Origin: Gammaproteobacteria bacterium | Lineage (GTDB): Bacteria; Pseudomonadota; Gammaproteobacteria; Steroidobacterales; Steroidobacteraceae | NCBI GenBank assembly: GCA_025350345.1 | Contig: JANXYA010000297.1 | Coordinates: 1-5,266, forward strand | Direction of reading: 5' to 3' | DNA length: 5,266 nucleotides | Notes under the pieces: model-generated | What the model saw: only the letters and a program-made list of their open reading frames with translations | Told to the model about the DNA's origin: nothing | Databases searched by the model: none | Program-made: the position numbers and the translations under genes | Shown: positions 1-5,266 of the stretch, piece by piece | Numbering within the stretch: the stretch's first letter is position 1 | How the letters are laid out: the number at the start of each line of letters is the position of its first letter

Positions 1-2182
1 CGCCGGTGCCGCTCGCGGCGTAGTCAATGGTGATGCGGCAGGCGGCCACCCACAGGTTGGTGCAGCTCACCGAGGTCGGGAGCGCCGTGCTCAGGCCGGG
101 CAGGTAGCTCAGGTCAATGCTGGTGTCGCCTGCGGCACCAGTGCCGGTGTAGATGACGTTGACGCTGGGCACGGCGGCATTGCAGGGCGTGACGCCACAG
201 TTGTTGCCGGTGCCGTAGAGCAGCTGGGCCTGAGTCATGCCGGTGGCGTCGCCGGCATTGGCGGAGGCGAACAGCCCGGCGCGACCGTGGGAGGTGGTGC
301 TGGCGGGGCTGCTGGCGTTGTGGCAGCCGTTACAGGTCACGACCTCGCCCGGCCGCAGCTGCAGCCAGGCGTTGTGCCCCGGAAAACTCGGGATGCGGCG
401 GGCGTTGGCGTCGAGTACCGAGATCTGGAAGGCCACGTTGGCCGGCACCTTGACGCGCACGGAACCGTCGGCCTCGATCGGCACGTAGCCCAGGATCTCG
501 CGCATGTAGCCGACAGAATTATCGAGCGAAATATTGCGATTGAAATCCGGGAAACCATCTATCAGGTTCTTGTCCCCCATCGACACCGCTTTCTCGATGC
601 GCAGGAACCGGGCGGGGCGCATGTCGGCGGGCGTGGTGGACATCGCAGTGATGAAATTTGCCGTCGTGGCAGCGCCGGTCCCGGGCCACTGCGCATCGGC
701 CCAGTCGTAGACGCTGCGGATGTCAATAATGCCGGCGCTGTCCCCGGCGAGCGTGCTGGCGGTGCTGACCGGTGCGATGTAGGCCGGCGGCGGACGGGCC
801 TGGAGCGCCACGACGTCGGTCAGCATCTCGCCTTCCACCGGCGTGACGACCGGCTTGAGCGTCCCGTCGGCGGGGTCGAACAGCCAGATGCTGTACAGAG
901 GCGGCGCCAGTTGCGGCGCCGGCAGTGCCAGGTTTGCGCTCGTGCAGGGAACGATCGTGCCGGTCGTGTCCAGCAGGCGGCACTGCGTCCAGCTCACGAG
1001 CACGCGATTGGTGTTATCGAACAGCGGAAAGGTGGAATTGAAGCGCCCGCCAGGGGAGGGGCCGGGCACGGTGCGCACGTCGTTCGTGGTCGCGTTGGTC
1101 ATCGCCGGGCAGGGACCGCTCCCCGTGCCCGCGCCCGCCGCAAGCGTGCGCTGGGTGCATTCGACCGAGTTCACCACATCGAGGATCACGAGATTGCCGC
1201 CGAAATCGGTGCCGGGATCGGCTGGGCGGATCAGCGCCATCACCCGGCCGTCTTCCATCTGCCGCGCCTTCACGAACTGCACCTCGGTCGGTGCGCCGGT
1301 GCTCGGGTCCGGACTGCCCACGAGGTGGCTGTGCGCGCCGTACAGCAGCTGCATGTCGCTGCCGTCGGGGTTCATCGTGTACAGGTGCATGCCGTTGGTG
1401 CCGCCGGGTGCGTTGTCCCAGCGGCTGAACATCACTCGCCCGCCCGTCATCACGCTGGGCGTCAGGTCGTGGTCCTGGTTGAAGGAGATCTGCTGGAAGG
1501 CGCTCGGCCCGGTGAGCGTCGGATCGAGAACATTGAGCGTGAAGGCGGATTCGCCGCCGTCCTCGATCTGCGCCTCGAAGGCCGCCTTGTTTTCATCCTG
1601 AATCAGCACCTGCTTTGAATAGCGCTGGCGGGTGGAAGTGATGAGTATGCGTCCGTTCGGATGGGCGCTGTCGCTCGGCAGGTAATGGGGGGAGACGTCC
1701 TCGCCGCCGTCCGCAGTCACATCATCGGTGATGCTGTGCAGGTTGTCCGCGGCGATGTCGTATTCCCAGATGCGCCAGGTCGGCGGCGCGAAATCTTTCT
1801 GCTTCGGGTCGAGCGGACCGCGCATCGCAAAGATCAGCCGGTTGCCATCGGCCGAGACGTCGAGGTCCTTGATGTCGTAGAAGGCGGTGCCGGTGACGCG
1901 GGTCGTGATGTTGCGTTCGACGCCGCTCGGTGTCGCCTTGTCGCGGATGTAGACGTCCGCCTTGGTCCAGAAATGCCGCTGCCGGCGCAGGTCATCCAGG
2001 GCGCGCAACGCATCGAGAGCAGTGGCGTCGGCGGGCAGCGTGCGTTTGACATATGCGATGCCGAAGTCGGTCGTGGCGCCCGCGCTTTGCCCGTGCCCGA
2101 TGTCGACCGAGCCGCCGCTGCTGCAGGCGGCCAGGAGCACAGCGGCGAGCAGGCCGCACAGCGCACGAGAATCACGGTTCAT
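1..2182 (-). CDS. HzsA-related PD40 beta-propeller cytochrome c lipoprotein (3' end outside window)
   Basis: This is an open frame of 727 codons with no stop, running off the left edge, so the C-terminus is missing. The ATG at 2182 is chosen because GGAG lies 9 bases upstream and because it places a lipoprotein signal directly at the N-terminus: short charged head, hydrophobic core, lipobox LAAC with Cys20, and Ser at +2, which favours outer-membrane sorting. Residues 74-92 (ADVYIRD, ERNIT) and 105-122 (KDLDVSADG, FAMRGP) match the pattern I know from hydrazine synthase alpha-like proteins. PD40/TolB-like propeller strands are visible at about 105-121, 160-185 and 255-280 (LYTMNPDGS at 267-275). 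After the propeller come GYVPIEADGS (565-574), PGE (611-613) and a c-type haem motif CNGCH (617-621). Extra cysteines fall in close pairs: 342/358, 401/413, 662/667 and 707/715. Known relatives often carry a further haem near the C-terminus, which would lie outside the window. The likely role is an envelope redox enzyme or electron-transfer protein with unknown substrate. Genuine hydrazine synthesis is unlikely. Confidence 0.88.
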   Translation of the reverse strand, partial: MNRDSRALCGLLAAVLLAACSSGGSVDIGHGQSAGATTDFGIAYVKRTLPADATALDALRALDDLRRQRHFWTKADVYIRDKATPSGVERNITTRVTGTAFYDIKDLDVSADGNRLIFAMRGPLDPKQKDFAPPTWRIWEYDIAADNLHSITDDVTADGGEDVSPHYLPSDSAHPNGRILITSTRQRYSKQVLIQDENKAAFEAQIEDGGESAFTLNVLDPTLTGPSAFQQISFNQDHDLTPSVMTGGRVMFSRWDNAPGGTNGMHLYTMNPDGSDMQLLYGAHSHLVGSPDPSTGAPTEVQFVKARQMEDGRVMALIRPADPGTDFGGNLVILDVVNSVECTQRTLAAGAGTGSGPCPAMTNATTNDVRTVPGPSPGGRFNSTFPLFDNTNRVLVSWTQCRLLDTTGTIVPCTSANLALPAPQLAPPLYSIWLFDPADGTLKPVVTPVEGEMLTDVVALQARPPPAYIAPVSTASTLAGDSAGIIDIRSVYDWADAQWPGTGAATTANFITAMSTTPADMRPARFLRIEKAVSMGDKNLIDGFPDFNRNISLDNSVGYMREILGYVPIEADGSVRVKVPANVAFQISVLDANARRIPSFPGHNAWLQLRPGEVVTCNGCHNASSPASTTSHGRAGLFASANAGDATGMTQAQLLYGTGNNCGVTPCNAAVPSVNVIYTGTGAAGDTSIDLSYLPGLSTALPTSVSCTNLWVAACRITIDYAASGTG
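2123..2182 (-). other. Lipoprotein signal peptide with lipobox, HzsA-related protein
   Basis: Residues 1-20 of the minus-strand gene. Basic residues occur at positions 3 and 6, a Leu/Ala-rich core spans 8-19, and the lipobox L-A-A-C ends at Cys20, followed by Ser-Ser-Gly-Gly. This predicts signal peptidase II cleavage before Cys20 and lipid anchoring. Ser at +2 rather than Asp suggests transport to the outer membrane by the Lol rule established in enterobacteria; applying that rule here is inference. Confidence 0.85.
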
Positions 2183-2191
2183 GCCCAATCG

Positions 2192-2195
2192 CTCC
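2192..2195 (-). promoter_or_regulatory. Ribosome binding site deciding the start of the HzsA-related gene
   Basis: On the minus strand the sequence reads GGAG, 9 bases, ATG. It supports the ATG at 2182 over an in-frame ATG at 2218, which would add 12 residues with several arginines in front of an already complete lipoprotein signal. Confidence 0.6.
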
Positions 2196-2216
2196 GGTAA
2201 GCGAGCCCGCGCTCGC

Positions 2217-2244
2217 ATTCTGCCACCTGAGTCACACCCGGCAA
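2217..2244 (-). promoter_or_regulatory. Candidate sigma-70 promoter for the HzsA-related gene
   Basis: On the minus strand, TTGCCG (2244-2239) and CAGAAT (2222-2217) are separated by 16 bases. Each matches its consensus hexamer at 4 of 6 positions. Transcription would begin near 2210, giving a leader of about 28 bases that contains the GGAG site. The -10 would overlap the alternative ATG at 2218, again favouring the 2182 start. The match is weak and could be chance. Confidence 0.28.
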
Positions 2245-2263
2245 CCCTTCCAAAGAGGTTCAT

Positions 2264-2278
2264 TGCTTGTCGCAAGCA
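2264..2278. repeat. Short inverted repeat, 6-bp arms
   Basis: TGCTTG and CAAGCA form a perfect 6-bp stem around TCG. It lies about 20 bases upstream of the candidate -35 of the minus-strand gene, a position suited to an operator. There is no U-tract on either side, so it is not a convincing terminator. A 6-bp palindrome can arise by chance. Confidence 0.35.
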
Positions 2279-2293
2279 TGCCGCGCCACCCGT

Positions 2294-2328
2294 TAAGCCG
2301 AGCATGCACAGGTAAGCGTTCATGCACA
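2294..2328. repeat. Imperfect tandem direct repeat (TAAGC ... CATGCACA)
   Basis: TAAGC-N4-CATGCACA (2294-2310) is followed by TAAGC-N3-CATGCACA (2313-2328). The CATGCACA cores start 18 bases apart. A third partial copy, AGCATGC, sits at 2275-2281 and overlaps the hairpin. Repeated short words in the middle of a divergent promoter region are typical of regulator binding sites; the protein that would bind is unknown. Confidence 0.4.
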
Positions 2329-2430
2329 CCGCTGCTGTGAACCCGGTCGCAGTTCAGCGAGCGCAGCATAGCCGGAAGACGCAAGCGGGGGGGATGTCTG
2401 CGAGTTGCGACGTCTGTGGGTTGAGACATT

Positions 2431-2443
2431 CCGGGCACCCCGG
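2431..2443. repeat. GC-rich inverted repeat near plus-strand promoter
   Basis: CCGGG-CAC-CCCGG is a perfect 5-bp inverted repeat located 9 bases before the TATATT candidate -10. It occupies the place where a -35 element would be expected. It may be an operator, or simply GC-rich background. Confidence 0.25.
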
Positions 2444-2452
2444 GCGGCTCAG

Positions 2453-2458
2453 TATATT
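2453..2458 (+). promoter_or_regulatory. Candidate -10 element for the plus-strand operon
   Basis: TATATT matches the sigma-70 -10 consensus at 5 of 6 bases and stands out in GC-rich surroundings. It would start transcription near 2465, about 36 bases ahead of the ATG at 2501. No good -35 lies at 16-18 bases; the nearest TTGAGA (2421-2426) is 26 bases away, too far. An activator-dependent promoter would fit, but this is inference. Confidence 0.3.
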
Positions 2459-2487
2459 TCGGCTGGAAGTGCTGCGCGCGGGCACAT

Positions 2488-2492
2488 GGGAG
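2488..2492 (+). promoter_or_regulatory. Ribosome binding site for the DUF1588/1585-like cytochrome gene
   Basis: GGGAG lies 8 bases before the ATG at 2501. It supports this start over in-frame ATGs at 2405 and 2486, which would place extra residues before the signal peptide; the ATG at 2486 itself overlaps this site. Confidence 0.6.
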
Positions 2493-2500
2493 TTCAACGG

Positions 2501-2596
2501 ATGAAACGGTACAGGCTCAGGAAATCGGCACGGCTAGCCGCAGCGTTGGCCGGCGTGATGCTGATGGTGCTGCAGTGCTGGTCGCCGGTGCTGGCG
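2501..2596 (+). other. Sec signal peptide, DUF1588/1585-like cytochrome
   Basis: Residues 1-32 contain a strongly basic head (K2, R3, R5, R7, K8, R11), an Ala/Leu/Val/Met core and a V-L-A cleavage site before Gly33. Export is needed because c-type haem is attached in the periplasm. Confidence 0.75.
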
Positions 2597-3679
2597 GGCC
2601 CACGTGAACAGGCCCGGCGTCTGCACGATCGCCTCGCCGGTGTGCCACCGACCGATGCCGTGCTGACCCAGATGGCGGCTGACATTCAGGCCGGCAATAC
2701 CGACGCCGCGGCGCAGATTGCGCTCGCCAACAAGAATTTCTACAACGTGACGCTGAAGAATTTCGTCGCGCCCTGGACCAATCGCGACCGCACGGTGTTC
2801 GTGCCGCTCAATGATTACACCGCCACCGTCATTGGCATGGTGCGCGACGATGTTGATTTCAGCACCGTACTGTCGGCAGACCTGCTCTACGTCGCCACCG
2901 GCACCGGCGCGCCGGCCTATTCTGCGACCGACAACAATCACTACCAGTATCTCGACGACAACAACGTCGACCTGCAGGCCTCGTTGCAGCCGGCCACGCA
3001 GTCCGGCCTGCTGGGCCTCCCGGTGGCGGCGACCGCCGGCATCATGACCACGCGCGCGGCCTCGTCGGCCTTCTTCATCAACGGCACCAACCGGGCGATG
3101 TTCCGCTTTACGCTGATCAATCACCTGTGCCGCGACATGGAGCAGGTCCAGGATTCCTCGCTCCCGCCCGATCGCATCCGCCAGGACGTGAGCCGTTCAC
3201 CCGGCGGGGACAGCCGCGTGTTCCTCAACAGCTGCATCACCTGCCACGCCGGCATGGATCCGATGGCGCAGGCCTTTGCCTACTACAACTTTGACGCGAC
3301 TTCCGCGCAGCTCCAGTACACGGCGGGCACGGTGCAGCCGAAGTACTCGATCAACACCGGCAACTTCAAGTACGGCTACGTCACCACCGACGATCACTGG
3401 GACAACTACTGGCGGGGGGGCTCCAACCAGGTGATCGGCTTCGACCCTGCGCTTACCGGTAGCGGCAGTGGGGCCAAGAGCATGGGGCAGGAACTGGCAC
3501 ACAGCGACGGCTTCGCGGAGTGCCAGGTGGAAAAGGTCTTCAAGGCCATGTGCCTGCGTGGCCCGGGCAATGCCGCCGATCGGCAGGCCGTCGATACGAT
3601 CAAGACGAAATTCAAGACGACGGGCTACAAGATGAAACAGGTGTTCGCCGACGCCGCCGTTTACTGCATGGGCAGCTAG
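2501..3679 (+). CDS. Exported single-haem cytochrome, DUF1592/DUF1588/DUF1585-like
   Basis: The protein has 392 residues. It begins with a Sec signal peptide: basic residues 2-11, hydrophobic core 12-24 and a probable signal peptidase I site after VLA (30-32). Cys26 is preceded by Gln, so there is no lipobox. Residues 33-95 look largely helical. Segments around 100-135 (FVPLNDY, then DFSTVLSADLLYV) and 172-210 (GLLGLP, GIMTT, then INHLC with Cys210) resemble the DUF1592 and DUF1588 regions of planctomycete-type cytochromes. The haem motif CITCH (245-249) is followed at once by AGMDPMAQAFAYYNFD, the arrangement typical of DUF1585 (CxxCH, then a DP-containing stretch and FD). The C-terminal part has an aromatic-rich stretch DDHWDNYW, then FAECQVEKVFKAMC (Cys341, Cys351) and a terminal Cys389. 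The protein is much shorter than the usual large planctomycete proteins of this type. It is first in an operon with the LamG cytochrome 9 bases downstream. I expect a periplasmic or secreted redox partner of the neighbouring cytochromes; its substrate is unknown. The family assignment is by motif memory, not by search. Confidence 0.85.
   Translation: MKRYRLRKSARLAAALAGVMLMVLQCWSPVLAGPREQARRLHDRLAGVPPTDAVLTQMAADIQAGNTDAAAQIALANKNFYNVTLKNFVAPWTNRDRTVFVPLNDYTATVIGMVRDDVDFSTVLSADLLYVATGTGAPAYSATDNNHYQYLDDNNVDLQASLQPATQSGLLGLPVAATAGIMTTRAASSAFFINGTNRAMFRFTLINHLCRDMEQVQDSSLPPDRIRQDVSRSPGGDSRVFLNSCITCHAGMDPMAQAFAYYNFDATSAQLQYTAGTVQPKYSINTGNFKYGYVTTDDHWDNYWRGGSNQVIGFDPALTGSGSGAKSMGQELAHSDGFAECQVEKVFKAMCLRGPGNAADRQAVDTIKTKFKTTGYKMKQVFADAAVYCMGS
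3233..3247 (+). other. c-type haem attachment motif CITCH
   Basis: Cys245, Cys248 and His249 form the only CXXCH in this protein. The following MDPM and YNFD residues give the DUF1585-like context that makes real haem binding likely. Met252 and Met255 lie too close to the proximal His to be obvious distal ligands. Confidence 0.8.
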
Positions 3680-3682
3680 GAG
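3678..3682 (+). promoter_or_regulatory. Ribosome binding site overlapping the upstream stop codon
   Basis: AGGAG begins inside the TAG stop of the upstream gene and lies 6 bases before the GTG at 3689. It fixes the GTG start and suggests that the two cytochromes are translationally coupled. Confidence 0.75.
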
Positions 3683-3688
3683 CACAAC

Positions 3689-3754
3689 GTGAAGCCTCTA
3701 TCTTGCGTTCCGCAGCTGCTGCTGGTCAGCCTGATCCTGGCGCTGAGCGCCTGT
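3689..3754 (+). other. Lipoprotein signal peptide, LamG cytochrome
   Basis: Residues 1-22 have Lys2, a Leu/Val/Ile-rich core (10-19) and the lipobox L-S-A-C ending at Cys22, followed by Ser-Gly-Gly. Signal peptidase II processing is predicted. A Ser/Thr/Pro/Ala-rich linker to about residue 45 follows, as expected for a tether between lipid anchor and folded domains. Confidence 0.85.
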
Positions 3755-5266
3755 TCGGGCGGTGCGGCGACGACCTCGAATCCGAGCCCACAGACCGTCA
3801 CTTCCGCCAGTTACGCCGGCCCGGCGCCGGCCACGGCCGACGTGCAGGCCTTCAAGATCAACCTGTGGCAGAACATCAACAGCAGCAGTCGCTGCGGCAA
3901 CTGCCACAAGGCAGGCGGCCAGTCGCCGATGTTTGCGCGTTCCGACGATGTGAATCTCGCCTACAGCGACGCGCTCAAGGTGGTCAACCTCGCGCAGCCT
4001 GATCAGTCACGCATGGTCATCAAGGTGGGCGGCGGCCACAACTGCTGGCTGGCGAGTCCGCAGGCCTGCGCTGACATTCTCACCACCTGGATCAAGAACT
4101 GGGCAGGCGGTGCCAGCAGCAGCGGCACGCAGATCCAGCTCGTGGCGCCAGTTGACAAGACGGTCGGCAGCACCAAGGTCTTTCCCACCAACGCCACCGA
4201 CAACGGCAACGCCTCCTTCGCGCAGACCATCTACCCCCTGCTGAGCCAGTTCTGTTCGCGCTGCCACAGCGAGAGTGCCACCACGCCGCAGACTCCTTAC
4301 TTCGCCAGCAGCGATGTGAACGAAGCCTACGCAGCGGCGCAGGCCAAGATCAACCTCGACACTCCGACCCTGTCGCGCTTCTACGTGCGATTGCACGACG
4401 AGAGCCACAATTGCTGGGTGGCGCCGGGAGACTCCGCCGTGAGCTGCCCGAAGAGCTCGGCCGCCATGCTGGCGGCCATCCAGGCGTTCGTCGCCGGCAT
4501 CGCGCCCACGCAGGTCGATCCTGCCCTGGTGCTGTCCAAGGCGCTGACCCTGTACGACGGCACGATCGCCTCGGGCAACAATCGCTACGACACCGGCGAG
4601 ATCGCCAAGTGGCAGTTCAAGGAAGGCGCCGGGACGATTGCCTACGACACCAGTGGCGTGGATCCGGCGCTGAACCTGACACTTGCCGGCGACACCAGCT
4701 GGGTGGGCGGCTGGGGCGTGAGCTTCGGCCCCAATGGTGGCGAGGCGCGCGGCGGCGCTGCCAGCCGCAAGATCTACGACTCGGTCAAGAGTACGGGCGA
4801 ATACAGCGTCGAGCTGTGGGTGGCCCCCGCCAACGTCACGCAGGAAGACGCCTACATGGCGAGCTACTCGGGCGGCACGTCGCAGCGCAATTTCACGATG
4901 GGGCAGCATGCCTATCAGTACGAGATGTTCAATCGCTCCAGCGCCACGGATGCCAACGGCTCCCCGTCGCTCCTCACCCTCGATACCCACCGCGACGCGC
5001 AAGCCTCGCTCCAGCACGTCGTGCTCACCTATGACGCGGTCAACGGCCGGCGCCTTTACGTCAACGGCAATTTCACCGGCGATGTGGACACCATGAAGGG
5101 CGGCACGCTGGGCAACTGGGACGATACCTTCGTATTCCTGCTCGGCAACGAGACTTCCGGCAATCGCATGTGGCAGGGCACGGTCCGCTTCGCCGCGATC
5201 TACAACCGGGCGCTGACGCAGGATCAGATCCAGCAGAATTTCGCCGCCGGCGTCGGCGAGCGTTAC
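3689..5266 (+). CDS. Lipoprotein with two tandem cytochrome c modules and a LamG-like domain (3' end outside window)
   Basis: The frame is open for 526 codons to the right edge, starting at GTG after a strong AGGAG. The N-terminus is a lipoprotein signal with lipobox LSAC at Cys22 and Ser at +2, predicting an outer-membrane lipoprotein. Two related modules follow. Module 1 (about 48-138) has CGNCH at 69-73, FARSDDVN, HNCW at 117-120 and Cys127. Module 2 (about 170-268) has CSRCH at 189-193, FASSDVN, HNCW at 240-243 and Cys253. The shared order shows an internal duplication. From about 303 there is a LamG/concanavalin A-like fold: GEIAKWQFKEGAG, a D-SG turn, YSVELWV, HVVLTYD, LYVNG and near the end RFAAIYNRALTQDQI. 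Such domains commonly bind carbohydrate or mediate surface adhesion. The protein may deliver electrons at the cell surface while binding a polymer or partner; the function is inferred. It is the second gene of the operon, and its codon use looks like that of its neighbours. Confidence 0.88.
   Translation, partial: MKPLSCVPQLLLVSLILALSACSGGAATTSNPSPQTVTSASYAGPAPATADVQAFKINLWQNINSSSRCGNCHKAGGQSPMFARSDDVNLAYSDALKVVNLAQPDQSRMVIKVGGGHNCWLASPQACADILTTWIKNWAGGASSSGTQIQLVAPVDKTVGSTKVFPTNATDNGNASFAQTIYPLLSQFCSRCHSESATTPQTPYFASSDVNEAYAAAQAKINLDTPTLSRFYVRLHDESHNCWVAPGDSAVSCPKSSAAMLAAIQAFVAGIAPTQVDPALVLSKALTLYDGTIASGNNRYDTGEIAKWQFKEGAGTIAYDTSGVDPALNLTLAGDTSWVGGWGVSFGPNGGEARGGAASRKIYDSVKSTGEYSVELWVAPANVTQEDAYMASYSGGTSQRNFTMGQHAYQYEMFNRSSATDANGSPSLLTLDTHRDAQASLQHVVLTYDAVNGRRLYVNGNFTGDVDTMKGGTLGNWDDTFVFLLGNETSGNRMWQGTVRFAAIYNRALTQDQIQQNFAAGVGERY
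3827..4492 (+). repeat. Internal protein duplication: two cytochrome modules
   Basis: The stretches covering residues 47-138 and about 170-268 share CxxCH, FA(R/S)SD-VN, an AY stretch, SR, HNCW and one later Cys in the same order. The haem motifs are 120 residues apart and the HNCW motifs 123 apart. The copies have diverged well beyond recent duplication. The conserved His of HNCW is a candidate distal haem ligand, and the two conserved cysteines could form a disulfide; both are inferences. Confidence 0.8.
4595..5266 (+). other. LamG / concanavalin A-like domain
   Basis: Residues about 303 to at least 526 show the strand pattern of bacterial LamG (Laminin_G_3-type) domains: W-F-EG-G near the start, a central ELWV strand, HVVLTYD followed by LYVNG, and near the end a strand reading into IYNRALTQDQI-NF-AG. 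The close of this pattern suggests that the domain is nearly complete at the window edge. What follows in the protein cannot be seen. Confidence 0.78.

Larger units (their letters stand above)
2183..2500. other. Divergent intergenic regulatory region
   Basis: These 318 bases separate the two divergent transcription units, and I find no convincing gene in them. The short reading frames that cross it have no recognisable product and weak starts. The region must hold the promoters for both directions. It contains a hairpin TGCTTG-TCG-CAAGCA (2264-2278), an imperfect direct repeat built on CATGCACA (2294-2328), a G7 run (2387-2393) and a second GC-rich inverted repeat CCGGG-CAC-CCCGG (2431-2443) close to the plus-strand gene. 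Any of the repeats could be a regulator site, but none matches an operator that I can name. Confidence 0.6.

Noticed and set aside
287..1618. Long plus-strand open frame of 443 codons within the left part
   Set aside because: It is in exact codon register opposite the HzsA-related gene. Its translation is rich in Arg, His, Gly and Val without domain motifs, as expected from the antisense of a GC-rich gene, whereas the minus strand gives a lipobox, propeller motifs and CNGCH.
1..2182. Evidence for anammox metabolism
   Set aside because: Only a family-level resemblance to HzsA is visible. No HzsB/C-like or hydrazine dehydrogenase-like gene is in the window, and the remaining features look proteobacterial.
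2183..2218. Alternative start at 2218 for the HzsA-related gene
   Set aside because: It adds an Arg-rich stretch in front of a normal lipoprotein signal and overlaps a candidate -10; GGAG at the proper distance favours 2182.
2264..2278. Hairpin as a Rho-independent terminator
   Set aside because: It lies between divergent genes where no transcript ends, has only 6-bp arms, and no T-run follows on either strand.
2405..2500. N-terminal extension of the 392-residue cytochrome to the ATG at 2405
   Set aside because: The extra 32 residues would precede a complete Sec signal peptide, would overlap the candidate -10 TATATT, and lack a good ribosome binding site compared with GGGAG before 2501.
3414..3420. 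G7 run inside the 392-residue cytochrome gene as a possible phase-variation tract
   Set aside because: Reading through it gives the sensible sequence WRGGS, and seven Gs are unremarkable in DNA of this GC content. A second G7 run in the intergenic region (2387-2393) also has no clear role.
4007..5017. Minus-strand open frame of 336 codons under the LamG cytochrome
   Set aside because: It is an antisense shadow of a well-supported gene with signal peptide, duplicated haem modules and LamG motifs; its own translation is a low-information Arg/Gly/Val/Ala-rich sequence.

Overview
The window is high-GC DNA with strong G/C preference at third codon positions. Its genes encode exported lipoproteins and Sec substrates carrying c-type haem motifs, so the source is a Gram-negative bacterium. 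Protein style and gene families suggest a proteobacterium, most plausibly a gammaproteobacterium, but no rRNA or other phylogenetic marker is present and this is only an inference.

Layout: the left part (1-2182) is a single minus-strand gene, cut off at its 3' end by the window edge. It encodes a large lipoprotein that resembles the alpha subunit of hydrazine synthase (HzsA): a PD40-type beta-propeller followed by a haem-binding CNGCH segment. A 318-base divergent intergenic region (2183-2500) follows. It contains short direct and inverted repeats and weak promoter-like elements. To its right, two plus-strand genes form an operon. The first (2501-3679) encodes a Sec-exported, single-CXXCH protein that looks like a compact relative of the DUF1592/DUF1588/DUF1585 cytochromes known from planctomycetes. 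The second (3689 to beyond the window) encodes a lipoprotein with two tandem, duplicated haem modules followed by a LamG/concanavalin A-like domain.

Taken together, this looks like a divergently arranged set of three cell-envelope c-type cytochromes with at least four haem sites visible. Two are predicted lipid-anchored proteins and one is predicted periplasmic or secreted. The likely theme is envelope-located redox chemistry or electron transfer linked to carbohydrate or surface binding. The substrate cannot be read from the sequence. The HzsA resemblance should not be read as anammox: partner subunits are not visible here and the recalled tyrosine haem ligand of true HzsA is absent. No RNA genes, mobile elements, CRISPR arrays or terminators were recognised.
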